Below, piece after piece: positions 37,041 through 45,372 of a stretch of DNA of 64,000 bases; position 1 is the stretch's first letter; every line of letters begins with the position of its first letter. The position numbers and the translations under genes were made by a program. A model generated the notes under the pieces. It made no database searches. It saw nothing but the letters and a program-made list of their open reading frames with translations, and had not been told where the DNA came from. The DNA comes from CBDBND01 sp965207985 (lineage in GTDB: Bacteria > Pseudomonadota > Alphaproteobacteria > Rhodospirillales > Rhodospirillaceae): contig CBDBND010000030.1 in assembly GCA_965207985.1 (NCBI GenBank), forward strand, positions 1-64,000. Direction: 5' to 3'.

Positions 37041-37332
37041 GACCTCATCAACCCCGATCCCCAGTTCAAGTCACCGCTGCCATCGGCACAAGCCCCGTTA
37101 CTTTCGCGACGAAGCGGCCGCGGCGTGGGGACTGGTTACTGATGAGGCATCGCGGCGCAGTCTTAAGAGGAAAGGGTTGGCTAACCTGGCTGGCAGTCCA
37201 AGCCGCTGTAGGGAGAAAGGTGGCATTGATCCAGACCGACGCAGTCCCTTCTGAAAATCTTATTCACATTCATATGCTTCCGCATCATGAACGCCGGCGG
37301 GTAGGGTTAGTTGGAAGGACCGGGTTCGAACC
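37041..37332. other. Region without a recognised gene
   Basis: Rearranged or degenerate sequence next to the dnaE2 fragment. Open frames here look like chance. A GGGTTCGAACC motif at 37321-37331 resembles a tRNA T-arm but no cloverleaf can be drawn. Confidence 0.4.
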
Positions 37333-37428
37333 TTACAGGGGACTGGCCAAGACGACGGTCGATGCCAACGTGGTCCAGGTAGTAAACAGAACCAGGATGG
37401 TGATAGCGGTCTTTAAGGTGGTATCCAT
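37333..37428 (-). CDS. Possible 31-residue membrane peptide
   Basis: MDTTLKTAITILVLFTTWTT, then LASTVVLASPL; start at 37428 with GAGGA eight bases upstream. One hydrophobic segment, or a signal peptide. The frame extends upstream without a better start. It could be a real small membrane protein or the broken end of a larger gene. Confidence 0.3.
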   Translation of the reverse strand: MDTTLKTAITILVLFTTWTTLASTVVLASPL

Positions 37429-37810
37429 TTTAATCGTCCTCTTGTTCAGGCCATTTGAATGATGTTTGACTACCTGGGCCTGGTTGATCCGTAACGCTTG
37501 ACGGGACCAATTTGCCTTACTTGTGTAACAACGGAATGCCAGCAAGGCCGGTACTTTGTAAGAGCCCGTAACAGAGGGCTGCTCTGTTACCGGATGTTGC
37601 GTGATTTTTCGGTTTTCAGGAGTCCATTCCGAAAGCCTCATCTACATGCGGACGTTTTGCGTTCTGGATATAGGCGGATAAGGTTCGCAGAAAGCACAGC
37701 ATCCCGTAGATAAAATAGTCAGCGACATCAGTGAGACGAGGTTCTCGAAAGGGACAGGTTTTCCAAAGGGACGGCTATCGTCCCTTCAGACAGGAAAGGG
37801 GAAGTACGCA

Positions 37811-38512
37811 ATGACACACAAAGTCCTGTTTGCCGTTCTTGCTGCCTTTCTGGCGATGGCAAGTACCGCCGCTTACGCCGCACCCGACCGCGACCCCCTC
37901 CCGGAAGGTTTCGTCTATCTGAATGAGGCGATCCCTGACCTTGTGATCGACCTGCGCTATGCGACCGAGAACAATTTCGTCGGTCAGCGGATCGACGGGT
38001 ATCACCATGGGCAGGCAATCCTATCGGAACCAGCCGCAGCAGCGCTCGCCAAGGTCCAGGCAGCCCTACGGACATTCGGGCTCGGCCTCAAGGTCTTTGA
38101 TGCCTACCGGCCCCAGCGGGCGGTCGATCACTTCGTGCGTTGGGGCCAAGATCTGGACGATCGACAAACCAAACCGGATTATTACCCCGATGTTGCTAAA
38201 GAGAAGCTGTTTACAGAAGGCTATATCGCCAGCCGCTCAAGCCACTCACGGGGGAGCACGGTCGATGTCACCATTGTGTACCGCGATGGTAACGGCTCGG
38301 TCCATGAACTCGACATGGGGTCCCGGTTTGACTTTTTCGGTCCCATTTCCTGGCCCAACAGCCGCGAGGTCACGCCTCAGCAAGGGGCAAACCGGGCATT
38401 GCTCCAGAGCCTCATGAGGGCGGAAAGGTTTGTCCCTTATACCCAGGAATGGTGGCATTTTACCCTAAGCGACGAACCCTACCCGGATACCTACTTCGAC
38501 TTTCTAAACTGA
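37811..38512 (+). CDS. D-alanyl-D-alanine dipeptidase (VanX/DdpX-like, M15D)
   Basis: 233 residues. Zinc dipeptidase that splits D-Ala-D-Ala; in non-resistant bacteria it is used for peptidoglycan-derived nutrient recycling. Exported: signal peptide MTHKVLFAVLAAFLAMASTA ending AYAA. Zinc and catalytic motifs are present: SRSSHSRGSTVDVTI (His and Asp ligands) and FVPYTQEWWHF (Glu base and third His). KVFDAYRPQRAV carries the conserved Arg. The start has AAGGGGAAG about eight bases upstream. It is periplasmic and has no vanHA neighbours, so it is not a vancomycin-resistance cassette. Confidence 0.92.
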   Translation: MTHKVLFAVLAAFLAMASTAAYAAPDRDPLPEGFVYLNEAIPDLVIDLRYATENNFVGQRIDGYHHGQAILSEPAAAALAKVQAALRTFGLGLKVFDAYRPQRAVDHFVRWGQDLDDRQTKPDYYPDVAKEKLFTEGYIASRSSHSRGSTVDVTIVYRDGNGSVHELDMGSRFDFFGPISWPNSREVTPQQGANRALLQSLMRAERFVPYTQEWWHFTLSDEPYPDTYFDFLN

Positions 38513-38639
38513 GTGCCGCCGACTGCCACCGCAACCGGTCGCCTGTGCCCCCAATCCTTATCCAGGCCTGAGCGGTGTGCTTTTTGTGCAGCAAAGTATA
38601 AGGTTTTCTCAAGAGACCGCCTTGAGAGCGTCGAGGAAA

Positions 38640-38906
38640 CGGTGGGCTTGGGAATGGTCAAGACTTCGGGCACGTTTGACGCAGAAGCAACGATGGTCGC
38701 AGCAAAATATAGTGACGCCTATAGTCGCCAAGGTCACACGAGATCGGATGATGGGCGATCTGGCACGGGATTTTCCCGGTTATGGCTGGGAGACCAATCA
38801 GGGCTACGGCACAGCCGAACATCGGGACGCTCTCCATCGTCTCGGTGTCACCCCTCACCACCGCAAGAGTTCCGCGCCGGTACGAGCAGTGTTGGAAAAC
38901 CATTGA
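38640..38906 (+). pseudogene. rnhB: Ribonuclease HII, C-terminal relic
   Basis: From about 38718 the plus frame reads IVAKVTRDRMMGDLARDFPG, then YGWETNQGYGTAEHRDALHR and LGVTPHHRKSSAPV, the conserved end of RNase HII. Upstream, recognisable residues are scattered over two frames (GTFDAEATMVA), so the N-terminal part is destroyed. In many alphaproteobacteria rnhB lies directly before ccrM; here ccrM is 4.6 kb downstream. Confidence 0.75.
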
Positions 38907-39047
38907 CCAGCCGGTGCGTTCGCAGGCGAACCGGCCCCAATTTTTGATCCCGATTGCCGTTGCTATTGGTGCACGTAGGGCGCACGCTTGGGGGAGCACT
39001 TCATCAGGTTTGGTTCCCGGTCACCAAAAACGACAAAGGACACACTT

Positions 39048-40016
39048 ATGTTGAACCATAGCTTGCGCAACACCGTATCCGCCGCCTGTGCAGCAGGCGC
39101 GATGGTTTTCCTCGCTGGCACGGCCCACGCCGGCGAACCTTTGGGCCGCGGCACTTCCGTCGATGATTGGGAGGGCTGGGCAACAATCCTAAAGAGCGGC
39201 AAGGGGTATGCTTCAACGCCCATGGGGCAAGTGCATTACCGTGACATCGGGCCGCGCGATACCAAACATCCTATCGTTCTGTTGCATCAGACACCCATGT
39301 CGATGATCCAATTCGCCGAGATCCAGAATGCGTTTGCCGAAATGGGCATTCGCGCCATTACGACGGACCGTCCCGGTTACGGACTGTCCGACATGCCGCC
39401 GGAACAGCCGACCATTGAAGAGTATGCCGACAACCTGGTGCCGGTACTTGATCACCTTGGGTTGGACAAAGTCGTCATTGCCGGCCACCACACCGGTGCG
39501 CAGGAAGCGGCCGCGTTTGCAGCCCGGCACCCAGACCGGGTCTCCGCCATCGTCATGCACGGCGCAGCCCAGCTCACTCAAGAGGAAGCCGATGCCTATC
39601 TGTCTTCACCGGGACGGGACCGGACACCGCGGGCGGACGGCTCCCATATCGCCCACCGCTTCAATCCGGACGCTCCGCCGGACCGCCAGGAAATTCTCAA
39701 TGCCAAACAGTGGCTGATGATAACGTCTTACATTCAAGGCCCCGACATTGGGCATTGGGCGGCGTTCCATTACGACATGCTGCCCGACCTGATGGCGATC
39801 AAAGTGCCTAGCTTGATTCTGACCGATACCAAAGACCCGGTGAATGTCATGGACAAGCGGATTGTTACCACCCACCGTCCAGACTTCAAGTACATCGAGT
39901 TTTCGCAAGGCGATTTGCTTGAGTTCATGGCTGAGCCGAAGCGCTGGGCTGAAATCGTTGCCGATTTCATGAAGTCGGTGGAGGCGCAGCAGGATACGGC
40001 CAGTCTCGATCGTTAA
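39048..40016 (+). CDS. Exported alpha/beta hydrolase-fold protein with atypical nucleophile motif
   Basis: 322 residues. The ATG at 39048 has AAAGGA upstream and gives the signal peptide MLNHSLRNTVSAACAAGAMV, then FLAGTAHA-GEP. The fold is clear: VLLHQTPMS (oxyanion region), TTDRPGYGLSDMP, VIAGHHTGAQEAAAFAARHP at the nucleophile elbow and LILTDTKDPVN. The elbow should be G-x-S-x-G but reads G-H-H-T-G, so the serine position is His; the following Thr might act, or the protein may do non-hydrolase chemistry. It is the first gene of a four-gene run with the BNR-like pair and the thioredoxin. The substrate is unknown. Confidence 0.82.
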   Translation: MLNHSLRNTVSAACAAGAMVFLAGTAHAGEPLGRGTSVDDWEGWATILKSGKGYASTPMGQVHYRDIGPRDTKHPIVLLHQTPMSMIQFAEIQNAFAEMGIRAITTDRPGYGLSDMPPEQPTIEEYADNLVPVLDHLGLDKVVIAGHHTGAQEAAAFAARHPDRVSAIVMHGAAQLTQEEADAYLSSPGRDRTPRADGSHIAHRFNPDAPPDRQEILNAKQWLMITSYIQGPDIGHWAAFHYDMLPDLMAIKVPSLILTDTKDPVNVMDKRIVTTHRPDFKYIEFSQGDLLEFMAEPKRWAEIVADFMKSVEAQQDTASLDR

Positions 40017-40070
40017 CGGTGATTTTCGGTTGGATTTGATGACGGTAACGTTTTTTCCGGAGACATTGCT

Positions 40071-41372
40071 GTGTCACTAGGACGTCTTTTTTTGACCGGC
40101 GTCGGATTATTGACCGTTGCCGCCAACGCATTTGCAGAACCGGTAAGCCCGTCGCACCACGTCGCTGGAGCCGCCGATATGGCGATTAACGCTGACGGGC
40201 ATATCGCCGTGCTTTGGGTTGATCGTGCGCCGGAGTTGAACCGCGATCTCTCTGACGATAGCGCCAATTCCCCGTTTTCCCGCACCGACCTTTACGTCGC
40301 CTTGTCCCGAAACAGCGGTGAGACTTTTGATACGCCGGTGAAGGTCAACCATGACCCGTATGTGGTGCGGGGGCCGTCGATCAATAAGCCGCGTATCGCC
40401 GCTGGTGCGGATGGCACGTGGCATATCTCCTACGCCGCCAATGAAGTGCATCCCACGCTGGATTTACCCTATATGGCGTCGCACTACACTCGTTCTACTG
40501 ACGGTGGCCGTACTTTTGAAGACCCGCGCCGCTTGTCGGCTATGCCCGAGGTGGACAGAACAAATGCCACCCACGGCGATTTTATGTCTACGGCCGGGTT
40601 TCAAACGATTGCCACGACAGCCGACGGTCAAGTGCACGCATTTTGGATCGATACCCGATTCCGCACGGCCCACAACGATGCAGGCGCTCTGTACACTGCT
40701 GTATCGTTAGACGGGGGCAACTCTTTTAGCGGCGACAAACAACTGCTGGCGACGGATGTGTGCCCGTGTTGTCAGTTGATGACAGTGACGGATGCGAACG
40801 GAGACATCCTGCTCGGACTGCGCGACATTTCCGCCGAAGGGTTCCGCCAGCACGTCGTGGCACGCCTCGACAGACGAACAGGATCGCTCTCCCAAACCGT
40901 CGACGCCGGGTATGCCACATGGGAAATCGCCGGATGCCCCCTGAAGCCGACGGTCGTTGCCGAGAAAGAGGGTAAAATCTTTACTGCTGTCTATAGTGGC
41001 GGTGAGGATAATCCTGGTGTCTATTTCTCCTCTTCCGCGGACAGCGGCACCTCGTTCGCTCCATCCGTTGCGGTGCATGCCGGTGCCCTGACCTCTGACG
41101 CGCCTGCGATTGCAGTGAACGACAGCCATGTTTTTGTGGCCTGGCACGGCAAGACCAACGGCCCGCGCCAAATTTTCTATCGCATGTACACTCATGACGG
41201 TAGCTTTGCCGGAGAGGTGTCGGCGGTAACGGCAGGACCGGACAACGCTTCCAATCCGGTTGCGCACGTCCGCCCCGATGGCCGTTTCCAGCTGGTTTGG
41301 ACCCAGTCGGACCGTATTCACTCAGCCATTTTGCCGGCAACTCCCGGGCCCATTGAAATCGGTTTGCGCTGA
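40071..41372 (+). CDS. Exported BNR/sialidase-like beta-propeller protein with CPCC motif (copy 1)
   Basis: 433 residues; GTG start with GGAGA eight bases upstream. Signal peptide LFLTGVGLLTVAANAFA. Several Asp-box-like blades are visible: LSRNSGETFDTP, STDGGRTFEDP, SLDGGNSFSG and SADSGTSFAPS, the usual exo-alpha-sialidase/BNR pattern. VCPCCQLMT in the middle and GCPLKPT add cysteines not needed by sialidases and could bind a metal or form disulfides. The catalytic Arg triad of sialidases was not identified, so I do not call it a sialidase. It is paralogous to the next gene over the full length, both ending IEIGLR. Confidence 0.8.
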   Translation: MSLGRLFLTGVGLLTVAANAFAEPVSPSHHVAGAADMAINADGHIAVLWVDRAPELNRDLSDDSANSPFSRTDLYVALSRNSGETFDTPVKVNHDPYVVRGPSINKPRIAAGADGTWHISYAANEVHPTLDLPYMASHYTRSTDGGRTFEDPRRLSAMPEVDRTNATHGDFMSTAGFQTIATTADGQVHAFWIDTRFRTAHNDAGALYTAVSLDGGNSFSGDKQLLATDVCPCCQLMTVTDANGDILLGLRDISAEGFRQHVVARLDRRTGSLSQTVDAGYATWEIAGCPLKPTVVAEKEGKIFTAVYSGGEDNPGVYFSSSADSGTSFAPSVAVHAGALTSDAPAIAVNDSHVFVAWHGKTNGPRQIFYRMYTHDGSFAGEVSAVTAGPDNASNPVAHVRPDGRFQLVWTQSDRIHSAILPATPGPIEIGLR

Positions 41373-41447
41373 GGGGCGGTTGCCCCTATAACGCTTGCAT
41401 ATCGGGCCCCTGGAGCCTGGGGTATCGCACCTCTGAGGGAGATTGGT

Positions 41448-42755
41448 ATGAAATCGTGGACCGTTGCCATTACCGGTTTGGCAGCCCTTGCAACAGCCGC
41501 TCAGGCTGAGGTCATCAGTCCTGAAAGCCACATCGCCGTCGCGCCGGATATCGCGCTGAACGCCAACGGCGATATCGCTGTCATGTGGGTGGATCGGGCA
41601 CCTGAGTTTAGCGGCGAACACGAAAACCATGATCGGCATCTGTCCTTCACCGACCTATATGTTTCCATCTCCAAGGACGGCGGCCTGACCTTTGGCGAGC
41701 CTGCTCTTGTCAATCACGGCTCCGGTGTCAATCACGGCTCCGGTGTGGTGTGGGGACAGTCGGTCAGCCGTCCACGCATTGTCGGTTCTGTTGACGGTAC
41801 ATGGCATATCTCCTATGCGGCCAATGAAATCCATCCGACTATGGACAAGCCGGCGCTGACCTCCCATTACACCCGTTCATTGGATGGCGGCGTGACGTTT
41901 GAAGCACCACGGCGGCTGTCCACTCTGACGGATTCAGATCTCAGCGAAATGATCCACGGCGGTTTCATGAGCGCGGCGGCGTTTCAAACCCTTACTTCGG
42001 CGCCGGATGGCAGCGTCCACATGTTCTGGGTCGACACACGTCATATGTCACCAGAACAAGGCACAGGGGCTTTGTATACGGCCGTATCGCGCGATGGTGG
42101 CGACACCTTTGGCGGTGACCAGGAATTGTTTGCCGCCAACGTCTGCCCCTGCTGCCAGCTGATGGCGACGGCCGACGCAGATTCGGATGTTTACGTCAGT
42201 CTCCGGGACGTGTCGGACGACGGTTATCGTCAGTCCACCGTGACCCGAATCGCGCCCGACGGAACCATAAAGAGCGATCGCGTGGATACCGGGGGCGCGC
42301 CCTGGCTGATTGATGCCTGTCCGCTGAAACCCACGGCCGTAGTGACTCGCGGCGACGCAGTTTTCACGGCGGTGTATGGCGGCGGGGAGGAAGAGCCCGG
42401 TGTGTTCTTTTCTTCGTCCATGGACGGCGGCAAGTCGTTTACCCGGGCCATGCCCGCCCACGGGGATGCCATCGTGTCTGATGCGCCGTCCTTGGCACTG
42501 AACGACAGGTACGTTCTCCTGGCCTGGCACGGCAAGACGGACGGTCCGCGCCGGGTGTTCTACCGGATGTACGACTTGATGGGCGCGCCCATTGGCGGCG
42601 TCGGTGAAATTGACTCAGGCGAAGGACATGCGTCCAGCCCGGTGGTGATCACCCGGCCCGACGGGCGGTTCCAGGTGGCCTGGGAGCAGGACGACCGGAT
42701 TTACACAACGGTCCTGCCCGATGCGCCGCAGGAAATCGAAATCGGTCTCAGGTAA
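41448..42755 (+). CDS. Exported BNR/sialidase-like beta-propeller protein with CPCC motif (copy 2)
   Basis: 435 residues with a GAGGGAGA ribosome site. Signal peptide WTVAITGLAALATAAQAE. Asp-box-like turns SKDGGLTFGEP, SLDGGVTFEAP, SRDGGDTFGG and SMDGGKSFTR; NVCPCCQLMA and DACPLKPTA conserve the cysteines of copy 1. It aligns with copy 1 end to end, so the pair arose by tandem duplication. An 18-bp in-frame direct repeat at 41709-41744 duplicates VNHGSG. It is followed immediately by the TlpA-like gene, which suggests that the cysteines need redox care in the periplasm (inference). Confidence 0.8.
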   Translation: MKSWTVAITGLAALATAAQAEVISPESHIAVAPDIALNANGDIAVMWVDRAPEFSGEHENHDRHLSFTDLYVSISKDGGLTFGEPALVNHGSGVNHGSGVVWGQSVSRPRIVGSVDGTWHISYAANEIHPTMDKPALTSHYTRSLDGGVTFEAPRRLSTLTDSDLSEMIHGGFMSAAAFQTLTSAPDGSVHMFWVDTRHMSPEQGTGALYTAVSRDGGDTFGGDQELFAANVCPCCQLMATADADSDVYVSLRDVSDDGYRQSTVTRIAPDGTIKSDRVDTGGAPWLIDACPLKPTAVVTRGDAVFTAVYGGGEEEPGVFFSSSMDGGKSFTRAMPAHGDAIVSDAPSLALNDRYVLLAWHGKTDGPRRVFYRMYDLMGAPIGGVGEIDSGEGHASSPVVITRPDGRFQVAWEQDDRIYTTVLPDAPQEIEIGLR

Positions 42756-42759
42756 GACT

Positions 42760-43254
42760 GTGCGCCGTTTATTTCTGAGTTTTGTTGCCGCAGCGGTTCT
42801 GCTCGTCTTGGGGCAGGCGCAGGCCGAGTCCGCTATTGAGCAGATCAGTCCCGACGACCTCAAAACCATTTTGCAAGCGGAGCAGGGCAACGTGGTGGTT
42901 CTCAATCTGTGGGCCACGTGGTGCGCGCCCTGTCTGGTCGAGATTCCCGACTTGCAAAAGCTCGAAGCGGATATAGCCGATCAGAACGTCAGTCTCATCG
43001 GTATTTCCGTCGATGAGCCCCGCGGCAGCACACGGCATATTGAGGACATGAGGGACAGACGTTTTCCCGGGTTCCGCACCTATGCCCGCGACAATCGGGA
43101 TACGGACTATCTGGTCAGTGTGGTCGACCCGGCGTGGAACGAGGTGGTGCCGACCACCTATATCATTGGCCGGGATGGATCCGTGCACACACGCATCCAA
43201 GGCAAGAAGTCTCTGGACGAATTCAAAGCCGCCGTTTCGGCGGTCATGAATTAA
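42760..43254 (+). CDS. Periplasmic thioredoxin-like protein (TlpA/ResA type)
   Basis: About 164 residues. I choose the GTG at 42760 (MRRLFLSFVAAAVLLVLGQA, then QA; AGG upstream) because it makes a proper signal peptide; an ATG at 42721 lies inside the previous gene. The redox site is LWATWCAPC, and the cis-Pro loop is VVPTTYIIGRDG. TlpA/ResA proteins reduce periplasmic cysteines, for example in cytochrome c and copper-centre assembly. It lies four bases after copy 2 of the CPCC protein, so the two are almost certainly co-expressed; the likely client is the CPCC motif (inference). Confidence 0.88.
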   Translation: MRRLFLSFVAAAVLLVLGQAQAESAIEQISPDDLKTILQAEQGNVVVLNLWATWCAPCLVEIPDLQKLEADIADQNVSLIGISVDEPRGSTRHIEDMRDRRFPGFRTYARDNRDTDYLVSVVDPAWNEVVPTTYIIGRDGSVHTRIQGKKSLDEFKAAVSAVMN

Positions 43255-43303
43255 CGGTCTCCTATACTTTTTTGGTCCCTCCACACCCCGAAACGACCCC
43301 CAT

Positions 43304-43418
43304 ATCTTGAGTCACCGGACTCCCCGACTCCCACATATGGGGATCCTGGGGGTTTTCCCCACAACCCTGTGGACAGATTGTTAATCATTTTGTTAATCAT
43401 TCTCTAATCCATTGATTC
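43304..43418 (+). promoter_or_regulatory. ccrM leader with four GANTC sites
   Basis: GANTC sequences lie at 43309-43313 (GAGTC), 43318-43322 and 43326-43330 (GACTC) and 43414-43418 (GATTC), upstream of the gene for a GANTC methyltransferase. In Caulobacter, GANTC methylation in the ccrM leader represses its own promoter, so autoregulation is likely here. Half sites TTAA are present, but the spacing of eight does not fit the CtrA consensus of seven. Confidence 0.6.
43378..43401. repeat. 12-bp tandem direct repeat before ccrM
   Basis: TTGTTAATCATT occurs twice in direct tandem (43378-43389 and 43390-43401), within the ccrM leader and 137 bases before the start codon. It could be a paired regulator site or part of the promoter; each unit holds a TTAA. 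Confidence 0.65.
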
Positions 43419-43537
43419 CATTATAGGAGCCATACATAGGCGGCCCGCGAAAGAGGCCGCATTTTTTGGGGATATCGCTTGGGCACTAACCTCCCGAAGG
43501 GGAGGGCGCCGCTCCAAGTTTCGGGGATGCACGGTAC

Positions 43538-44668
43538 ATGGCCAAAAAGGCGAAAACGAAGCCGCAGGGCGCGTCAAAAAGCAACGCCCTCAAAACAAAC
43601 GTGATTTACGGCGGCGATTGCGTCGAGGCGATGAATGGTCTGCCGGAGAACTCCGTCGATCTCATTTTTGCCGATCCGCCTTACAACCTTCAGCTCGGTG
43701 GCGAACTGCACCGGCCCGACAACAGCCGGGTCGACGGCGTGGAAGAGTCCTGGGATCGCTTTAGCGACTTCGAGGCTTATGATTCCTTCACCCGCGATTG
43801 GCTCAGTGCCGCGCGCCGCATTCTCAAGGAAACCGGCACACTTTGGGTGATCGGCAGCTATCACAATATCTTCCGCGTTGGCACGGCGGTGCAGGACATC
43901 GGCTTTTGGGTTTTAAACGATGTCATCTGGCGCAAGACCAATCCAATGCCCAATTTCCGCGGCACGCGCTTTACCAATGCCCATGAAACGCTGATTTGGG
44001 CCGCCAAATCCAAAGACTCCAAATACACCTTTAATTATGACGCGATGAAGAACCTCAACGAGGGTCTGCAAATGCGTTCCGACTGGTCGTTACCGCTATG
44101 TACCGGCGCCGAACGCCTCAAAGGTGACGAAGGATCAAAACTGCACCCGACCCAGAAACCTGAGAGCTTGCTCTATCGCGTCATTCTCGCCGGCACCAAG
44201 CCGGGTGACGTGGTGCTGGATCCGTTTTTCGGCACGGGCACCACAGGCGCCGTCGCCAAACAACTGGGGCGCACATACATAGGAATCGAACGCGATGGGG
44301 ATTACATCAAGGCTGCGCGTCAGCGTCTTAAAGCGGTCAAAAAAGTCGAAGACCAAACCCTTCTCGATACGCCGTCCAAACGTGCTCAGCCGCGCATACC
44401 GTTCGGGTCGGTTGTGGAGCGCGGTCTCCTTAGGCCGGGCACCGTCCTCACCGACGCTGCAGGACGATACGCCGCAAAAGTGAAAGCCGACGGCACTTTG
44501 ATTTCCGCCGAGCACCGCGGCTCCATCCATCAGGTCGGTGCGGCCGTCCAAGGTGCGCCGGCGTGCAACGGCTGGACCTTTTGGCATATGGACATGAAAG
44601 GCACCAAGGTGGCGATCGACGTATTGCGCCAGAAAGTGCGCGCCGAACTGGGCGAGGAATTGCAATAG
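43538..44668 (+). CDS. ccrM: Cell-cycle DNA adenine methyltransferase, GANTC-specific (CcrM)
   Basis: 376 residues. N6-adenine methyltransferase of the beta class, which methylates GANTC once per cell cycle in alphaproteobacteria and so times gene expression after replication. Catalytic motif IV is DLIFADPPYNLQ (DPPY 46-49); the SAM site near the C-terminal half is DPFFGTGTTGAVAK; SKLHPTQKPESLLYRVI is typical. The C-terminal region after about 290 (GSVVERGLLRPGTVLTDAAG, then NGWTFWHM) is the RAMA domain, which distinguishes CcrM from other MTases. It has its own promoter and terminator. Confidence 0.95.
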   Translation: MAKKAKTKPQGASKSNALKTNVIYGGDCVEAMNGLPENSVDLIFADPPYNLQLGGELHRPDNSRVDGVEESWDRFSDFEAYDSFTRDWLSAARRILKETGTLWVIGSYHNIFRVGTAVQDIGFWVLNDVIWRKTNPMPNFRGTRFTNAHETLIWAAKSKDSKYTFNYDAMKNLNEGLQMRSDWSLPLCTGAERLKGDEGSKLHPTQKPESLLYRVILAGTKPGDVVLDPFFGTGTTGAVAKQLGRTYIGIERDGDYIKAARQRLKAVKKVEDQTLLDTPSKRAQPRIPFGSVVERGLLRPGTVLTDAAGRYAAKVKADGTLISAEHRGSIHQVGAAVQGAPACNGWTFWHMDMKGTKVAIDVLRQKVRAELGEELQ

Positions 44669-44712
44669 CGACCCGATTTAGATTTCAAAACCGATAACAC
44701 CAAAACAACCTT

Positions 44713-44756
44713 AAGCCCCGCCCTGGGGGGAGATATGGGGACGGGGCTTTTTCTTT
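44713..44756 (+). terminator. Rho-independent terminator of ccrM
   Basis: Stem AAGCCCCG (44713-44720) and CGGGGCTT (44742-44749) followed by T-rich TTTTCTTT, 45 bases after the ccrM stop. The loop is G-rich and could extend the stem. Confidence 0.8.
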
Positions 44757-44826
44757 GGCTTCGCGGTTCCGCAAGATCGGTAAACAAGGCTATCATCCCG
44801 TCATCATATGTGAGGGGAATGCCAGC

Positions 44827-44985
44827 ATGGCCGGACCGCCGACCTTTGAGATAGACCGCACCCAGCAAAAGCTGGGGCCCATCTGGCTGCAGCCGGGGAT
44901 CGCACCCATTAACGTGATCTCGCTGTTCTTCTGCGCGATGACGGTGATCATTTTCGTCACGGCGTCCGGCGTTATCGCACCCTAG
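44827..44985 (+). pseudogene. Major facilitator transporter, N-terminal fragment
   Basis: ATG at 44827 after AGGGGA. MAGPPTFEIDRTQQKLGPIW, then QPGIAPINVISLFFCAMTVI and IFVTASGVIAP: a cytoplasmic N-terminus and the first membrane helix of an MFS-like carrier. The frame stops at a TAG where foreign sequence (a nuclease fragment on the other strand) begins, so the gene is truncated after about 52 codons. Confidence 0.55.
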
Positions 44986-45372
44986 CGCGAGCAGGTGGTC
45001 GTCGTATTCACCGGGCGTGGCCGAAGCGATGGCGATGTCGGCGGGCTCCGCTCTGCCGGACGCAAGCAGCTCGCGCGCCCAGCGCATGGCCTCGACCGCT
45101 TCGTGATAGGCTGTGGCCGCGCTCACGGCGGAGATGTCCGGTGACTTTGTTTCGTCGCGCACGATTTCGACTGTCTCGCCATCGAGCCAGTCGGGCACCG
45201 GCCGGGGGCCCGCGTTCCAGCGCAGCGGCACGCGGCGGGCGATGGCGTGGACAAGGGGCCGCCAGACCGGCGAGAGTTCGGTGATGCCAACGATCTCGAT
45301 CGGCCCGAACAGCGCCGCTACGTGATCCAGCCGCGCAAGCCCAGCGGCGACAAGATCGGCAGGACGCATCAT
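44983..45372 (-). pseudogene. PD-(D/E)XK nuclease-like DNA-repair protein fragment
   Basis: Minus frame MRPADLVAAGLARLDHVAAL, then FGPIEIVGITELSPVWRPLV, SAATAYHEAVEAMRWARELL and PADIAIASATPGEYDDHLLA. It resembles the N-terminal half of proteins annotated as PD-(D/E)XK nuclease/helicase-like on alphaproteobacterial islands. The nuclease part is absent. The family call is from memory of the sequence style and moderate. Confidence 0.45.

Noticed and set aside
37321..37331. GGGTTCGAACC, like a tRNA T-arm
   Set aside because: No acceptor, D or anticodon stem can be formed around it.
37811..38512. Vancomycin-resistance vanX
   Set aside because: Signal peptide, Gram-negative context and no vanH or vanA; a peptidoglycan-recycling dipeptidase is more likely.
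40071..42755. True exo-alpha-sialidases
   Set aside because: Asp-box turns are present, but the Arg triad and the Asp/Tyr/Glu catalytic set were not identified; called BNR-like only.
43381..43396. CtrA-type TTAA-TTAA site before ccrM
   Set aside because: The spacing between the TTAA halves is eight, not the seven of the consensus; kept only as a tandem repeat.
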